DNA from: Eutreptiella sp. 'Long Island Sound 2002'
Taxonomy: Eukaryota > Euglenozoa > Euglenophyceae > Eutreptiales > Eutreptiaceae
NCBI GenBank assembly: GCA_964036045.1
Contig: OZ038378.1
Location: 164,111,311 to 164,175,310 of the forward strand
DNA length: 64,000 nt
Direction: 5' to 3'
Under the pieces are notes generated by a model that saw nothing but the letters and a program-made list of their open reading frames with translations, searched no databases and was not told the DNA's origin. Below, in pieces: positions 1-12,310 of the stretch. Numbering within the stretch: position 1 is the first letter of the stretch; each line of letters opens with the position of its first letter. A program made the translations under genes and the position numbers.

Positions 1-3000
1 TCCCCATCACTTGACAGCAACTCCCCATCACTTTACCGCAACTCCCCATCACTTTACCGCAACTCCCCATCACTTTACCGCAACTCCCCATCACTTTACC
101 TCGACTCCCCATCACTTTACCGCAACTCCCCATCACTTTACCTCGACTCCCCATCACTTTACCGCAACTCCCCATCACTTTACCGCAACTCCCCATCACT
201 TTACCGCAACTCCCCATCACTTTACCTCGACTCCCCATCACTTTACCGCAACTCCCCATCACTTTACCGCGACTCCCCATCACTTTACCGCGACTCCCCA
301 TCACTTTACCGCAACTCCCCATCACTTTACCGCAACTCCCCATCACTTTACCTCGACTCCCCATCACTTTACCGCGACTCCCCATCACTTTACCGCAACT
401 CCCCATCACTTTACCGCGACTCCCCATCACTTTACCGCAAATCCCCATCACTTTACCTCGACTCCCCATCACTTTACCGCAACTCCCAATCACTTTACCG
501 CGACTCCCCATCACTTGACCGCGACTCCCCATCACTTTACCGCGACTCCCCATCACTTTACCACAACTCCCCATCACTTTACCGCGACTCCCCATCACTT
601 TACCTCGACTCCCCATCACTTTACCGCAACTCCCCATCACTTTACCTCGACTCCCCATCACTTTACCGCAACCCCCCATCACTTTACCGCAACTCCCCAT
701 CACTTTACCGCGACTCCCCATCACTTTACCGCGACTCCCCATCACTTTACCGCAACTCCCCATCACTTTACCGCAACTCCCCATCACTTTACCTCGACTC
801 CCCATCACTTTACCGCAACTCCCAATCACTTTACCGCGACTCCCCATCACTTGACCGCGACTCCCCATCACTTTACCGCGACTCCCCATCACTTTACCAC
901 AACTCCCCATCACTTTACCGCGACTCCCCATCACTTTACCTCGACTCCCCATCACTTTACCGCAACTCCCCATCACTTTACCTCGACTCCCCATCACTTT
1001 ACCGCAACTCCCCATCACTTTACCGCGACTCCCCATCACTTTACCGCAACTCCCCATCACTTTACCGCAACTCCCCATCACTTTACCGCAACTCCCCATC
1101 ACTTTACCTCGACTCCCCATCACTTTACCGCAACTCCCCATCACTTTACCGCAACTCCCCATCACTTTACCGCAACTCCCCATCACTTTACCGCAACTCC
1201 CCATCACTTTACCGCAACTCCCCATCACTTGACCGCAACTCCCCATCACTTTACCGCAACTCCCCATCACTTGACCGCAACTCCCCATCACTTTACCTCG
1301 ACTCCCCATCACTTTACCGCAACTCCCCATCACTTTACCGCAACTCCCCATCACTTGACCGCAACTCCCCATCACTTTACCTCGACTCCCCATCAATTTA
1401 CCGCAACTCCCCATCACTTGACCGCAACTCCCCATCACTTTACCTCGACTCCCCATCACTTTACCTCAACTCCCCATCACTTTACCGCAACTCCCCATCA
1501 CTTTACCGCAACTCCCCATCACTTTACCGCAACTCCCCATCACTTTACCGCAACTCCCCATCACTTTACCGCAACTCCCCATCACTTTACCTCAACTCCC
1601 CATCACTTTACCGCAACTCCCCATCACTTTACCGCGACTCCCCATCACTTTACCGCAACTCCCCATCACTTTACCGCAACTCCCCATCACTTTACCTCGA
1701 CTCCCCATCACTTTACCGCAACTCCCCATCACTTTACCGCAACTCCCCATCACTTTACCTCGACTCCCCATCACTTTACCTCGACTCCCCATCACTTTAC
1801 CGCAACTCCCCATCACTTTACCGCAACTCCCCATCACTTTACCTCGACTCCCAATCACTTTACCGCAACTCCCCATCACTTGACCGCGACTCCCCATCAC
1901 TTTACCGCGACTCCCCATCACTTTACCACAACTCCCCATCACTTTACCGCGACTCCCCATCACTTTACCTCGACTCCCCATCACTTTACCGCAACTCCCC
2001 ATCACTTTACCTCGACTCCCCATCACTTTACCGCAACTCCCCATCACTTTACCGCAACTCCCCATCACTTTACCTCGACTCCCCATCACTTTACCGCGAC
2101 TCCCCATCACTTTACCGCAACTCCCCATCACTTTACCGCGACTCCCCATCACTTTACCTCGACTCCCCATCACTTTACGGCAACTCCCCATCACTTTACC
2201 GCGACTCCCCATCACTTGACCGCGACTCCCCATCACTTTACCGCGACTCCCCATCACTTTACCGCAACTCCCCATCACTTTACCGCGATTCCTCATCACT
2301 TTACCTCGACTCCCCATCACTTTACCGCAACTCCCCATCACTTTACCTCAACTCCCCATCACTTTACCGCGACTCCCCATCACTTTACCTCGACTCCCCA
2401 TCACTTTACCGCAACTCCCCATCACTTTACCGCAACTCCCCATCACTTTACCGCGACTCCCCATCACTTTACCGCGACTCCCCATCACTTTACCGCGACT
2501 CCCCATCACTTTACCGCAACTCCCCATCACTTTACCGCGACTCCCCATCACTTTACCTCGACTCCCCATCACTTTACCGCAACTCCCCATCACTTTACCT
2601 CGACTCCCCATCACTTTACCGCAACTCCCCATCACTTTACCGCAACTCCCCATCACTTTACCGCGACTCCCCATCACTTTACCGCAACTCCCCATCACTT
2701 TACCGCAACTCCCCATCACTTTACCGCAACTCCCCATCACTTTACCGCGACTCCCCATCACTTTACCGCAACTCCCCATCACTTTACCGCAACTCCCCAT
2801 CACTTTACCGCAACTCCCCATCACTTTACCGCAACTCCCCATCACTTTACCGCGACTCCCCATCACTTTACCTCGACTCCCCGTCACTTTACCGCGACTC
2901 CCCATCACTTTACCGCGACTCCCCATCACTTTACCTCGACTCCCCATCACTTTACCGCAACTCCCCATCACTTTACCTCGACTCCCCATCACTTTACCGC

Positions 3001-3193
3001 AACTCCCCATCACTTTACCGCGACTCCCCATCACTTTACCGCAACTCCCCATCACTTTACCGCGACTCCCCATCACTTTACCTCGACTCCCCATCACTTT
3101 ACGGCAACTCCCCATCACTTTACCGCGACTCCCCATCACTTGACCGCGACTCCTCATCACTTTACCGCAACTCCCCATCACTTGACCGCGACA
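1..3193. repeat. 21-bp satellite array, about 150 copies
   Basis: A 21-base unit of the form CTCCCCATCACTTTACCGCAA is repeated head to tail from the first base. Variation is mostly at two sites (CGCAA, CGCGA or CTCGA; TTT or TTG). Rare variants recur in the same order: a run containing CCCAATCAC, then a CTTGAC unit, then a CCACAA unit appears near 481, again near 817 (336 bp, or 16 units, later) and again near 1847. This indicates block duplication on top of unit duplication. Because 21 is divisible by 3, reading frames stay open on both strands without coding meaning. The array runs off the left edge of the window. Confidence 0.95.
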
Positions 3194-3821
3194 CCCCCAT
3201 TACAACCCGCACACCGGCCACATCCAAGCCCCTGCCCCCCCGTCATTATCCAGGCACCCCCGATTCTCCAGCCGTCCCCATTGTCCCGGCACTCCTTGGC
3301 CCCCCCCCCCCCGTTGTGCACGCGACCCCTCGTCCAAGCACCGCCCTTAGGCATCCCCACAGGTCCGGGGGGCCCTGTTTCGTCATCCTTTTCGAGGCCT
3401 CCACTGTTCAGGCGGCCTACGGGTCCAGGCGGTTGCGTACACGAGCGGGGGCGCCTGCACAGGCCAGAGAAAGAAGTGACGGTACAAAGTCACAGGGGGG
3501 GGGGGGCTGGGGTTTGGACGCGGACCCCCCCCACTAACTGTTGGCCAGAGGCCCCCTGAGGGGGGGGGGGGGGCAATGATAGTGTTGAGGTGCAAAGTGG
3601 ACAAATTTCCTTCGGCAGCCTTGGGTGCCTGTGGAGCGTCAGGCGCCTTGGACTCCCGAGGCCGGTACCTTTTGCCATGAACTGTTGGCCGGAGGCCCTC
3701 TCGGGAGGGGGGGGGGGGGTGGGGGGGCTGCGTCCTCGGACCTGCGGAGTCGCCCCCCCCGTGTACAAAGCAGAGGGCAGACAAGAGATGCCCTTTTATC
3801 ACAGACAACCGCCAACAACCG
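3194..3821. other. Gap between satellite and gene end
   Basis: No gene is visible here. The stretch is rich in C and G homopolymer runs, for example around 3300, 3490, 3560 and 3705. It lies downstream of the stop codon of the large minus-strand gene, so it should contain that transcript's 3' end. I could not identify a polyadenylation signal. Confidence 0.5.
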
Positions 3822-4630
3822 TCAACTGGTCATGGGTTGACCCCAACCGTCGACGGTCGGCGGTTCATCGCCGGGGGCGGCGGTGCCGGGCTTCTGTCCC
3901 TTGAGAGACGCCACCCCCACCCCCACAGACCCTCTGCCGCAAGGACAACCTGGACTCACGTGCTTGGGCGGCTGCGAAGGGATCGCGGCGGACTGCGGAT
4001 GAGGCGCGGAGGGACGGTCCGGGTTGCACTTCGCCAGCAGATTCGCGGTCGAGACCATGCGCGGAGTGGACGTGCCCTGCGGCAGGACGGCGCCCAGGCT
4101 CTTTGGGGTCCCGCAGTTCTGGCCCCCGATGTCCGCCCCCAGACCAACTTCCATTGGCCCAAAGGGCAGGCGTCGCCCACGGAAGCGGGGCGTCGTCTCC
4201 CTCTGCACCTGAGCCTCTGGGCTCTCCGCAGAATTCTCCCACGTCCCGCGCAGGAACAGCTCCTCAAACGACGGCTCAGGCACCCGCTCGGGGGTGGTGT
4301 CCACCACGGGCCCGTCCGTATCGCCGTCCACCAGCACGTCGAAGGCTCGGTCCTCCAGAGAGTTCACGTTGTGCCCCGCCAGCGCCTCCGTGACCGCCGG
4401 CTCCTCCACCGACACCCGCCGGGGGGCGGCGCTGCCGGAGGGCCCGGTCCGGGGGGCGCCAGTGCCGCGGGGCCCCGGGGCCTCGGCGCCGGGCGGCGGG
4501 CGGGGGCCCACGGGCTTCCAGCGCTTGAACGTCGTCCGGACGTGCTGCAGTTTCTTGTCCAGGTCGGCGGCGGTGGAGGTGGCCTGCTGGCAGTGCTGAC
4601 TGACCGCGTGCAGGCCCTGGCTGAGGTGGC
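3822..4630 (-). CDS. Giant cyclase-like gene, last exon (C-terminal tail)
   Basis: This terminal exon encodes the final 269 or so residues and ends in TGA at 3822-3824. The acceptor at 4631-4632 follows a pyrimidine-rich stretch ending TTGTCAG, and its phase (two bases of a split Gly codon) fits the donor of the exon ending at 7178. The tail begins HLSQGLHAVSQHCQQA, a short helical and probably coiled segment reaching KKLQHVRTTFKRW. A low-complexity Pro/Gly/Ala stretch follows, then an acidic part containing EELFLRGTW. No domain is recognised, and the cyclase fold does not continue into this exon. I infer a regulatory or interaction tail. Confidence 0.75.
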
Positions 4631-4992
4631 CTGACAAGAACGCGGGCATTGTGCCCGGGCCGCGGACCCCAGCGGGGGGGGCTGCGGGTGACCCACGCCG
4701 ACCCCCCACCGATGACGCACCCACACCCACACGGTCGACGCGACAAACAGGGCACTGCAAAAAGCGGCCTGAGTGTACCCCCCCCCCCTTGTCGTTCCCC
4801 ACCCCAGGGAAGACGGTCCCCCACCACCCCCTGGGGGACCGCACTACCACCGTACACGCACATTTGCAGGCACAGAAATTGCAGCATAAAACGAAAGAAT
4901 TCAGCATAAGATACGTTCAAAGGGCTGCCAATGTACGGAGACCTACTCCTTGACCGGCTCGGTGTAAAATTTCTTGGTCCTGCTCCACTCAC

Positions 4993-5281
4993 CTTGAACT
5001 CTTGCACATGCTCTCCACTTTCCACTGGAATCCTTGGGGCAGCACTCTTGGGTGGTGGTTTTGCCTTCTTGGTAGGAGGCTTGGCAGGTGCAAGCAGATT
5101 TTTGGGAACCCATTTCCCTTCGGGAATGTCCGTTGTAAAATACAACTTGTTCCCAAAACTGTGTCCCATACCCCATGCACCACGGGCACTCTTCACCCAC
5201 ACAACCTCCGTGTCAGAATTCAGGTCACTATCATCATCCGTCACAGGGGGAAACATGGTTGTGCTGTCAAGTTCCATTTCA
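4993..5281 (-). CDS. Isolated exon-like ORF inside an intron
   Basis: A minus-strand ORF reads MELDSTTMFPPVTDDDSD at its start and later WVKSARGAWGMGHSFGNKLY, followed by a Lys/Pro-rich part. It ends at a perfect donor (AAG|GTGAGT, exon side 4993). The composition (acidic start, aromatic core, basic end) looks genuinely coding. However, including it in the large gene would break the phase match between the flanking exons, since its donor is phase 0 and the neighbours need phase 1. It may be an exon of a nested gene, an alternative exon or part of a mobile element. The product is not recognised. Confidence 0.4.
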
Positions 5282-5613
5282 GCGAAAGTAAGCAAAATGT
5301 CCCGCCATGAGTGCAAGGGATACAAGTGGCAGTGCCCCACAACACAGCCACACAACAACACAATGAGCCGCAACGAAAAATTTTGGGTTGACCAAGTGAC
5401 GGTCCCCCACCCCCCCCCTGGGGAACGACAAGGGGTGGGGAACGACAAGGGGGGGGGGGGGGACTAGATCTCGTCAGGTGCAAAGCAGAACAAAAACAGA
5501 TGCCTGTCCTGCCTGTACTAGGCGCCTTTCTGCAGTGCAAAGAACAAGAGCAATGGGTCCAGCTCCACCATCCCAAAGACGAGTACAGCCTCTGGCAGCG
5601 TAGCGCAGCTCGG

Positions 5614-5614
<1 letters not shown>

Positions 5615-5684
<70 letters not shown>
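5615..5684. repeat. (CA)n microsatellite
   Basis: An uninterrupted CA/AC dinucleotide run of about 70 bp. It sits directly next to a sequence (CAGCCTCTGGCAGCG...CAGCTCGG) that also precedes the CA run at 25589, so the two microsatellites probably travelled with a shared dispersed repeat. Confidence 0.95.
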
Positions 5685-5685
<1 letters not shown>

Positions 5686-5686
<1 letters not shown>

Positions 5687-5830
5687 GACAGCCGACCCCG
5701 GAGTAGTCAAACAGGACAACTCATCCCGGGGCTCCATTGACACGACCAAAACACGTTCGGACCCGCAGAGGGTCATAATGTGCAGTGGCGAGAGGCCAAT
5801 GGCGTCGCCAAAGGCAAACAACCGAATACC
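5686..5830. repeat. Dispersed intronic repeat, inverted copy of 31950-32135
   Basis: The block beginning GACAGCCGACCCCGGAGTAG and running through ACACGTTCGG to GAGGCCAATGGCG is found in reverse complement at about 31950-32135. There the same landmarks appear as CTACTCCGGGGGTCGGCTGT and CGAACGTGTTTTGG. Both copies lie in introns of the same gene and both are followed by a long G/C run. The repeat has no ORF and could be a non-autonomous mobile element. Confidence 0.6.
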
Positions 5831-7177
5831 GAGGCCTTGTGCCAACCAGCCCCCCCCCCCCCCCCCCCAACTGAGGCGGGCGGGTGCTGTAGGACAAGCA
5901 GTGCCCCAAGCGGGACGGGCCCTTCTGTGAATGAGGATCCGCCCAGAAGACAGTTCGTAGGGCTGAGATGCAGTAAAACCGCATAGTGTCTGGTCTTTGC
6001 CTCTGTACTGCAGCGAAAGGCGCCTATGACACGCCGCTGCAGAGGCTTTCGCCTTGACTTTTGCTTTGCACTGTGTCGTGCCTGACGGCACCGGTCGTGC
6101 ACACGCATCTGCCTCTCATAGCGACGAAGGGACACCTGTGCATCGGCGGGCCCTTGGGGGGGGGGGGGGGAGGATCCGCCCCACACACCGCGGGATCACA
6201 GCCTCGGCCCAAACCCCCGGCCAACCCACAAAAACCGCCCGGCCCTAGTCCCTGTGCTTTGCCCAAACTCGTCCCCGCGCTCCCTGGGTCTGGGCACCGC
6301 GTAGTAACACAGGTGTCGCGGTGTTTGTGCCTCTCGCCCGCGCGGGGGAGGCAACGCGCTATGGTGTGGGTCCGAGCGGAATCCCACTGCTCGGCTTCCC
6401 AGACCCCACCGCCCCCGCGTGACGTCCGCCCCTCAATCCACGCGCTCTCCCCCACAAATGGAGTGTGTGGGGACGCGGTCCACAGGGGCAGGGCAGGTGG
6501 ATCAGAAGGGGGGGAGGGGGGTCTGAAGGGCTGGGGGTCTAGGGGGGGGGAGGGGGGGAGGGGGGGTACCCCCCCCCTCCTCCTCCGATGCACGGCCGTT
6601 CTAATACATCCCTGGGGCAGGGGGGGACCAGATCACCGGGCGGTCACCGCCACGCAACACCCACACGGGCGCAGGGGGATGGCTCGGTTGCCGGGCCCAT
6701 CACCGTCACTCAACGAGGGGCGTTGCTGCGCTCCGTCTGAATCGGAGTCACCACCAGCCGGTCCCACTTGACCGACCTCGTCTGCGATGGAGAGGCCGAT
6801 GGAGGGGGCAGCGGAGGAGTTTGGGTCACTTCCTGAACGGGGGGCATCCGAGACATCCAAGTCGGAGGTCGGGGAGTGACTCGGGGTCGGAAGGCCCGGT
6901 GGGCGTGTCGTCGGCCCGACAGTAGAGCGGCGCATCGGGGTGCGTTTTGTGGCGGTGGCGGCTGCAGCGCTGCGGTTCCAAGCGGTTAGCCCGCGGTGCC
7001 GGTGGTGGAGTGTGCCGCACGTGCCATAGGTCAGAGGGCTGCTGATGGCTCTGTGCTCGGGCTGAGGATCGGTGGACCTGTGGCCCGCGTGCGGAGCCAT
7101 GGGGCAGGGGGTGGGGGGTGGCAGGGGAGAGGGGGGAAGGGGGGAGGGGAGTGGGCGCTGGGAACATTCGGAAAGAC

Positions 7178-8330
7178 CTACGGCAGAGTCCAGGAGCAGC
7201 TGCGCGTCCTGCTGCGCATCATCCGTGAAGTTCAGGGCCGCCGCCTCCGCCGCACGCCCCATCCAATGCCGCATGGCCGCCTCCGCCTCGGCCGGCCCCC
7301 CCGCGGCGGCGCCGGTCCCGGCGCCCGTGGGTGGCGGCTGCACGACCCGCTCCTTGAGACAGGCCTGCACCCACGCCTGCCGGATCTGCCGGTCCGTGAC
7401 CGGGCGCGGGACGCCGGGCCCGGGCCGCGGCGACAGCCCAGCGGCCGCGCCGGCCCCGCGCCCGGCGAGCCGCTCCACCGCGCGTCGGAAGTGCGCGACG
7501 GCCGCGTGCGCGGCCAACAGCCGCCCGCGCCACCACTCGTTCGCCTCGCCGAGCCGCGCCGCGAAGGGGTCGGGGGGCTCCTGCATTTCGGAGGGCTCCT
7601 GCTCTGGCGTCTGCTGCCGCAGCGCCAGCGCCTCCGGCGACAACACCCAGAGCTCGTCCCGCGCCGACACGCAGACGGTGTCGGTGAGGGCGGAGGAGGT
7701 CAGGCGGAAGCCATCGGGGCCAAGCTGGACGTCCGGCCGCGACAGGAGCGCCTGATAGACCTCCGGGGCGCAGAGCACGAGGCCCGGGGGGGCCTGACGG
7801 ACCAGCTCCAGAGGCTCCGACACGGGGTAATCCGGCGCCGGGGCCGGGGCGACGCCGGGCGCGAGCGTCAGTGCGACGCGCGCGCGCAGGCCACGCCAGA
7901 GGTACGGCGCGGCGGCGGGGGCGCCCGGGGGGAGGGGCACCAGCGCAGAGGCTGCGCAGTCGTGCAGGGCCTCGGGCCAGGGGAGGTTCAGGAGCTCCAG
8001 CTGCAGCCGCACCGCGAACTGCACAGCGTCCGCGGCGGCCACGAACGCGACGGTGCCCTCGCGGAGGGTGGGGCTGTAGCCGACCTCGACGCCGCCGCAC
8101 TGGTACGCGAGGGCGCGGAGGAGCCGCCGGTACAGCGCCGCTGCGCGCGCGAAGTGCGGTCCGGGCACGTGGTGCTGCACGGCCCCGGGCTGCCAGAGCG
8201 CCACGGCCGCGAGCGTGACGGCGCCGGTGGGCGCGCGCGCCAGCGCGACGCCGTCCGCCCACCACCGGCGGCCGCTGCGCGGGTCCGCGGCGTGCGCCGG
8301 GAGGTTCTCGGTGCGCCGCAGCCGCAGCAC
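7178..8330 (-). CDS. Giant cyclase-like gene, exon 11 (cyclase-like domain 11 and linker)
   Basis: This exon holds one class III cyclase-like domain, roughly 1,153 bp with its flanks. Visible core elements are AVTLAAVALWQPG (the beta-1 position, without the usual Asp), the FAVRLQLELLNLPWPEAL helix and LWRGLRARVAL. The second metal Asp and the NxxxR motif are not evident. After the domain come a Trp-containing helical stretch (GEANEWWRGRLLAAHAAV) and Gly/Ala-rich linkers. The acceptor (CGCAG before 8330) is phase 0 and joins the exon ending at 11646. The donor at 7178 is phase 1 and joins the terminal exon. Confidence 0.82.
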
Positions 8331-11300
8331 CTGCGAAAAGGTGTTTGGGCATGAAGGCGCAGGGCGCAGGGGGGGCTGCGGTGTGGGGACACAGCCCCAA
8401 CCCCTGCGGGTGGGACTCGGCCAGGACACCCGCATAGAGCGCAGCTTAGAACGCGGGACCAAGAGCCAAAGCTCATTGTCTTCGTCCTTCTCCTCCTGGC
8501 ACCGCAATAGACTGGTTTCCCAGTGCCAATCCAATGCATGTGCCGTACCATACATAGGCCCTACCCTGCGCACAAGAGAGCTGGGACTAGAGGTACCTGA
8601 GAGACTTTCAAGGATTTGCGCAATAGGGGGACAACCAACCCCGAAACCACCAACCGCCAAAACCGCACATGCACGAGGTGCCTGCATACCTCTTGCCGTG
8701 TAAAAACATGGCTACACAACCCCGACTGTATTGGAGTGCCCAAACCGGCGAGGAGGGGCGAGATAGCCCCTGCCACCTTTGCGACTGAGGGGCTGTGCAC
8801 TAGCAGAGGAGGGTACCGCAAAGAGGGCAGCATGCAGAAGAAGGGTCACACGTCAGCAGCAGCGCCCTGCCCATCTTCATGGCCGCCGCCCCTCCGTCAT
8901 CCCTCCCACCTCCTTGCAGCTTGCGGACACTGACTGGGCACTCTTTGCTAGGTCCGCCGTACATGCTACACATGATGCCTCCGCCTTGCCTCACGCCCTG
9001 CGGTCCCTTGCAGTCCCTCTCCACAGTGCACCTCCTGCCCCGCCGTTGCATGCGGTCTGCACATTCAGTGCCACTCTAGCCACCGCACTTGAAATGGCAT
9101 CGCAACACAAGTGCTCATAGCCCTTGGGCACTCCACGCACAACACTGTGTCACCGAAGGTCCTAACCCCTGCACCACTGTACCATTGGGCATAAGGGTTG
9201 GGCAGAGGAGGTCCATGGTCTACCGCATCCTGATCAATCAAGATATGATCAATCAAGATATGATGAGGGAAATTCTTTGCCCACAAAAATCGGGACTCGG
9301 CCCCTTTGTAACCCAGTTGTTGAGCTAGCGCCAGTGCTCACACGTTCCTTTCACGACGGCCCCAACATGTGAGCCCGTTTTCCAAAGCCCCACATTGTTG
9401 TGACCACAATCGTAGCCGTGCTCGAACATACAGCATAAAAGACTTTTTTTTTTACTGGCTCTACTTGTTCAAAGGAGAATACTCAAGACAGTCCTTCAAA
9501 AGCAGGCATTAGACACATATGACGCACTGGATCCTTGGTGAAGCAAACAAACGCACTGGCGCCGGGTAGTGGGCTTGACCCAAGGGAAAAAATCAAAGAG
9601 GAAGGAAAACGGGTGCCTCGGCAGGGGAGGAATGTGGGGCTCTAGTCAACGTGCTAGGTTAGACGGTGCTGGGACTACCTATCAATGGGCTCACAGGAAA
9701 TCCTCGATCAGCTGGACCACGTGGAATGTCCAACTGATAGATAAAACCGGCGTACACATGCCCTATTTCCACAACCGGCCACAAGAGATACTATTCCTAT
9801 TTTGCTCACTCCACTAGGTACAACGCAACATAGTAGGGTCTGCATCGGCATACACCTCGTGGCATGTAATTTCCCATGCTCTCGTTCAATGCAGGGACAT
9901 GCAACAAGGTGGTTTGCCTTTGCTCCACACATGTGCCTGCACACCACATATACAGCACCATGCATTACCACAGGAACAACAACAAAGCACAACAACACCA
10001 CACGCGTGTGAGACCACACGTCACCCTACAGTGCAACACAACACATGCATGCATTGAACTCTAAAGCATCATTTCGTGGATCAAGTGGTCACTGTTTGGT
10101 GTCCGTGAACACATTTGCTTACTTTTGCGGGAGGCTGCTTCCTTATTGGTGTCCTACCCACAATTCATCTTCGCCTATGGTCTTTTAGGCCACCAACAAG
10201 CTAATTTTCTTCCAGTTCTTTGTGGGGATTGCCTCTTGTGCAAACGTGCAATAGCTCAGGCTTCCTCCAGAGTATTTGCACGTACAGAGAGCCCCTACCT
10301 GGCCACCTTGTCGGCCTGCCCACACGTGAACCACATGTGCAACATGGTAATTGAAGAATCTACAAGGGGAGAAGCTGAACCATGGACATTGCACGCGTTA
10401 GTGAATGCAGTTCAGAATCATGGGTAGACCAGACACATGGGACATCACTGGCGGGCGTCCACGCACACAGGCCACCCATAAATCACCAGCAGCTACATCA
10501 AACAAGGTGTACAACACGTTCACGTATCACAAGGAAAGCATTGCACCGGAGCGGAGCACATGCACCGCAAGAAGACCAGAGTGCTCCTCTCACCCTGGTG
10601 ACTGGTGTACACCATCCCTATGCCCCTCACCTGCAGACAACCCCTATGGCCACAGCCGGAACCTACTCTTGTGCTCAACTTGGGCCCATTCATCAGCCAC
10701 CAGCCCAGAGCCCAGGTGTGTGCAGCTCACATTGTGCTGCTCGGGTGCCTGCAGCTTCAGGAGCTTCCCTGTTGCATGTGTCTCACGTATCACGGTCCCT
10801 GTCACCATGACATGCAGCTTTGGTCTCTCGGCTGTTTTCGGAGTGCAAAACATCAGGAGGGGCTACGATCAGGTCATGAACAATGTTGCCTTCCTTGCTC
10901 ATGGAGAGGCGGGCCTTATGACAGGATATGCTGCGCATGCATTCAGTTCATACAATCAAGACTTATACTAGGACCGAGCTGGGTGGTAGACGTCATTGCT
11001 GCATTTGAGACACTTGCTTGGCACACTGGTGATCGTCCTGAACTTTCAGGACAAGCGTCCTGAAAACTGCCTCAAAACAGGCTGAAAATGGCCATTTTTT
11101 GGACACTGAACGGGCCACAGAGGGGGCTAGACGGCTCGGAATAGCACAAAACTTGTTTGTGGTGATGCGCATTTGCTCTGCCGTCGTTCTGAGCTACTCC
11201 TATGCCGGTTTTGAGGCATAGAGTGGGCAAACAAGACTTTTCACCCGCCTGCTTGCTTGCTTGCTGCTGCTGCTGCTGCTGCTGCTGCTTGCTGCTGCTA

Positions 11301-11645
11301 AAATGTGTTGCTCACCCTTGGACCCTAAGAAGGGTTGTAAAACCTCGACAGGGTAAACCCAGCTCGGTACTCAAGGTCTTATTAGCCACCCAATGATGAT
11401 CTCGCTCAATGCTCTGACGCACAGCAGGAGCGGAACAGTTACAGTGCACTACCAATTAGCACACCACACCCCCACACCACAATTACTGCGCTGCTCGGTG
11501 CGCTACCTTTGCCTTGGAGACAACTTCCAGATAATCTGAGGCCGAGAGATCTTTCAAACAAGAACAAGCCACAATATGCGGCAAGCCCCACACAGCACGC
11601 GCAGCAGCCTCATGCAGCACACACAGACAATGCAGTCACGGGTAC
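8331..11645 (-). other. Intron between exons 10 and 11 of the cyclase-like gene
   Basis: This 3.3-kb intron is less GC-rich than the exons. I see no convincing gene in it. It contains a short tandem duplication of ATCAATCAAGAT (9232-9262) and a CTG-type trinucleotide run near 11255-11300. A segment near 10215-10260 (GATTGCCTCTTGTGCAAACG) resembles 31895-31930. Confidence 0.55.
11246..11300. repeat. (CTTG/CTG)n microsatellite
   Basis: A few GCTT units are followed by about ten CTG/TGC triplets, then a short interruption and further TGC triplets. It is intronic. Confidence 0.85.
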
Positions 11646-12132
11646 CTGCCCTGCGTGCAGTGCCCGGACCGGTCCCGCGCGACCGCCCACAGGCTTCAGG
11701 GCCTTTCCGACGACCGGCCCAACATCGGGACAGATGTCCGCGAGCCGCTCCAGCAGCTCAGCGTACGCCTCGGCAGAGCACAGCACGTCCCCCGGCCGCG
11801 CCGCAGATGCAACTGCGTGCGCATACACCACCTCGTCGCCATCGTACACCCATATCCCCGTGTCCATGTCCAGGACCGGGGCCACGGCGCCGAAGTGGAA
11901 GCCGCAGGCAACGCGGAGGCCGCGCCACAGCGTGACAACCGCACCCTGGTGCCGCGTGGCCTGGGGCGCCGCATGCGGGGCCTTCAGCAGCCCCGCAGGC
12001 CAGGGCGCGTGCAGGAGCACAAGCTGCAGCCGGAGGCAGAAGCGGGCGGCCGCCTCGGCGGATGGGAATACCGCGAAACCGGCATCACCATCGATGCAGG
12101 CCCCGTAGCCGCTGCCGGCAGCGACCAACTGC
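11646..12132 (-). CDS. Giant cyclase-like gene, exon 10 (most of domain 10)
   Basis: The exon encodes the body of a class III cyclase-like domain. It includes GSGYGACIDGDAGFAVF, which keeps an Asp near the second metal position, then ARFCLRLQLVLLHAPWPAGL and LWRGLRVACGFHFG. The later segment VYAHAVASAARPGDVL resembles the 'AAR...GQVLLS' part of cyclases but lacks the usual Asn. The one-base acceptor overhang completes the Arg codon split at the preceding exon's donor (14106). The donor GGGCAG|GTACCC is phase 0. The start of this domain lies in exon 9. Confidence 0.85.
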
Positions 12133-12242
12133 CTGCGCAAGGTGCATAGGCGCAGATGCCCAAGTCGTGGGGTTGGTGTGAAGCAGCAAACAAATGTATG
12201 TGTACCAACAATAGCCGAAAAGCTGTTTCCTAAAGCAAATGC

Positions 12243-12310
12243 TGCGGTGTGGTGTGGTGTGGTGGGGTGGGGTGGGGTGGGGTGGGGTGGGGTGGTGTGG
12301 TGTGGTGTGC
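12243..12310. repeat. GGTGT/GGGGT minisatellite
   Basis: Tandem GGTGT units change to GGGGT and back to GGTGT over about 65 bp. It is G-rich on the plus strand. Confidence 0.9.

Larger units (their letters stand above)
4631..7177 (-). other. Intron between exons 11 and 12 of the cyclase-like gene
   Basis: This 2.5-kb intron is supported by matching phase-1 borders. It holds a (CA)n tract, a C16 run near 5850 and copies of two dispersed repeats. One, about 4733-4787 with a related block at 5464-5600, matches 24656-24790. The other, about 5686-5830, is an inverted copy of 31950-32135. It also contains the isolated exon-like ORF listed separately at 4993-5281. Confidence 0.6.

Noticed and set aside
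11-3559. A plus-strand open frame of over 1,100 codons (TATPHHF repeats), with long open frames on the minus strand too
   Set aside because: The satellite unit is 21 bp, a multiple of three, and lacks stops in these frames, so openness is automatic. Both strands are open and the frame runs on into homopolymer-rich DNA.
5241-5706. Cys/Val and Thr/His repeat peptides across CA tracts (also 22510-23384, 24585-24966, 25439-25752)
   Set aside because: They are translations of (CA)n microsatellites.
6061-8354. Long plus-strand open frames opposite the cyclase exons (also at 18216-19904, 20549-22735, 27839-29911)
   Set aside because: They mirror GC-rich minus-strand exons. Their Arg/Pro/Gly/Ala-rich composition shows no motif, whereas the minus strand carries recognisable cyclase domains with splice sites.
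9569-10971. Several 70-190-codon ORFs in the 3.3-kb intron
   Set aside because: No shared family features, no splice support and overlapping frames on both strands; consistent with random open frames.
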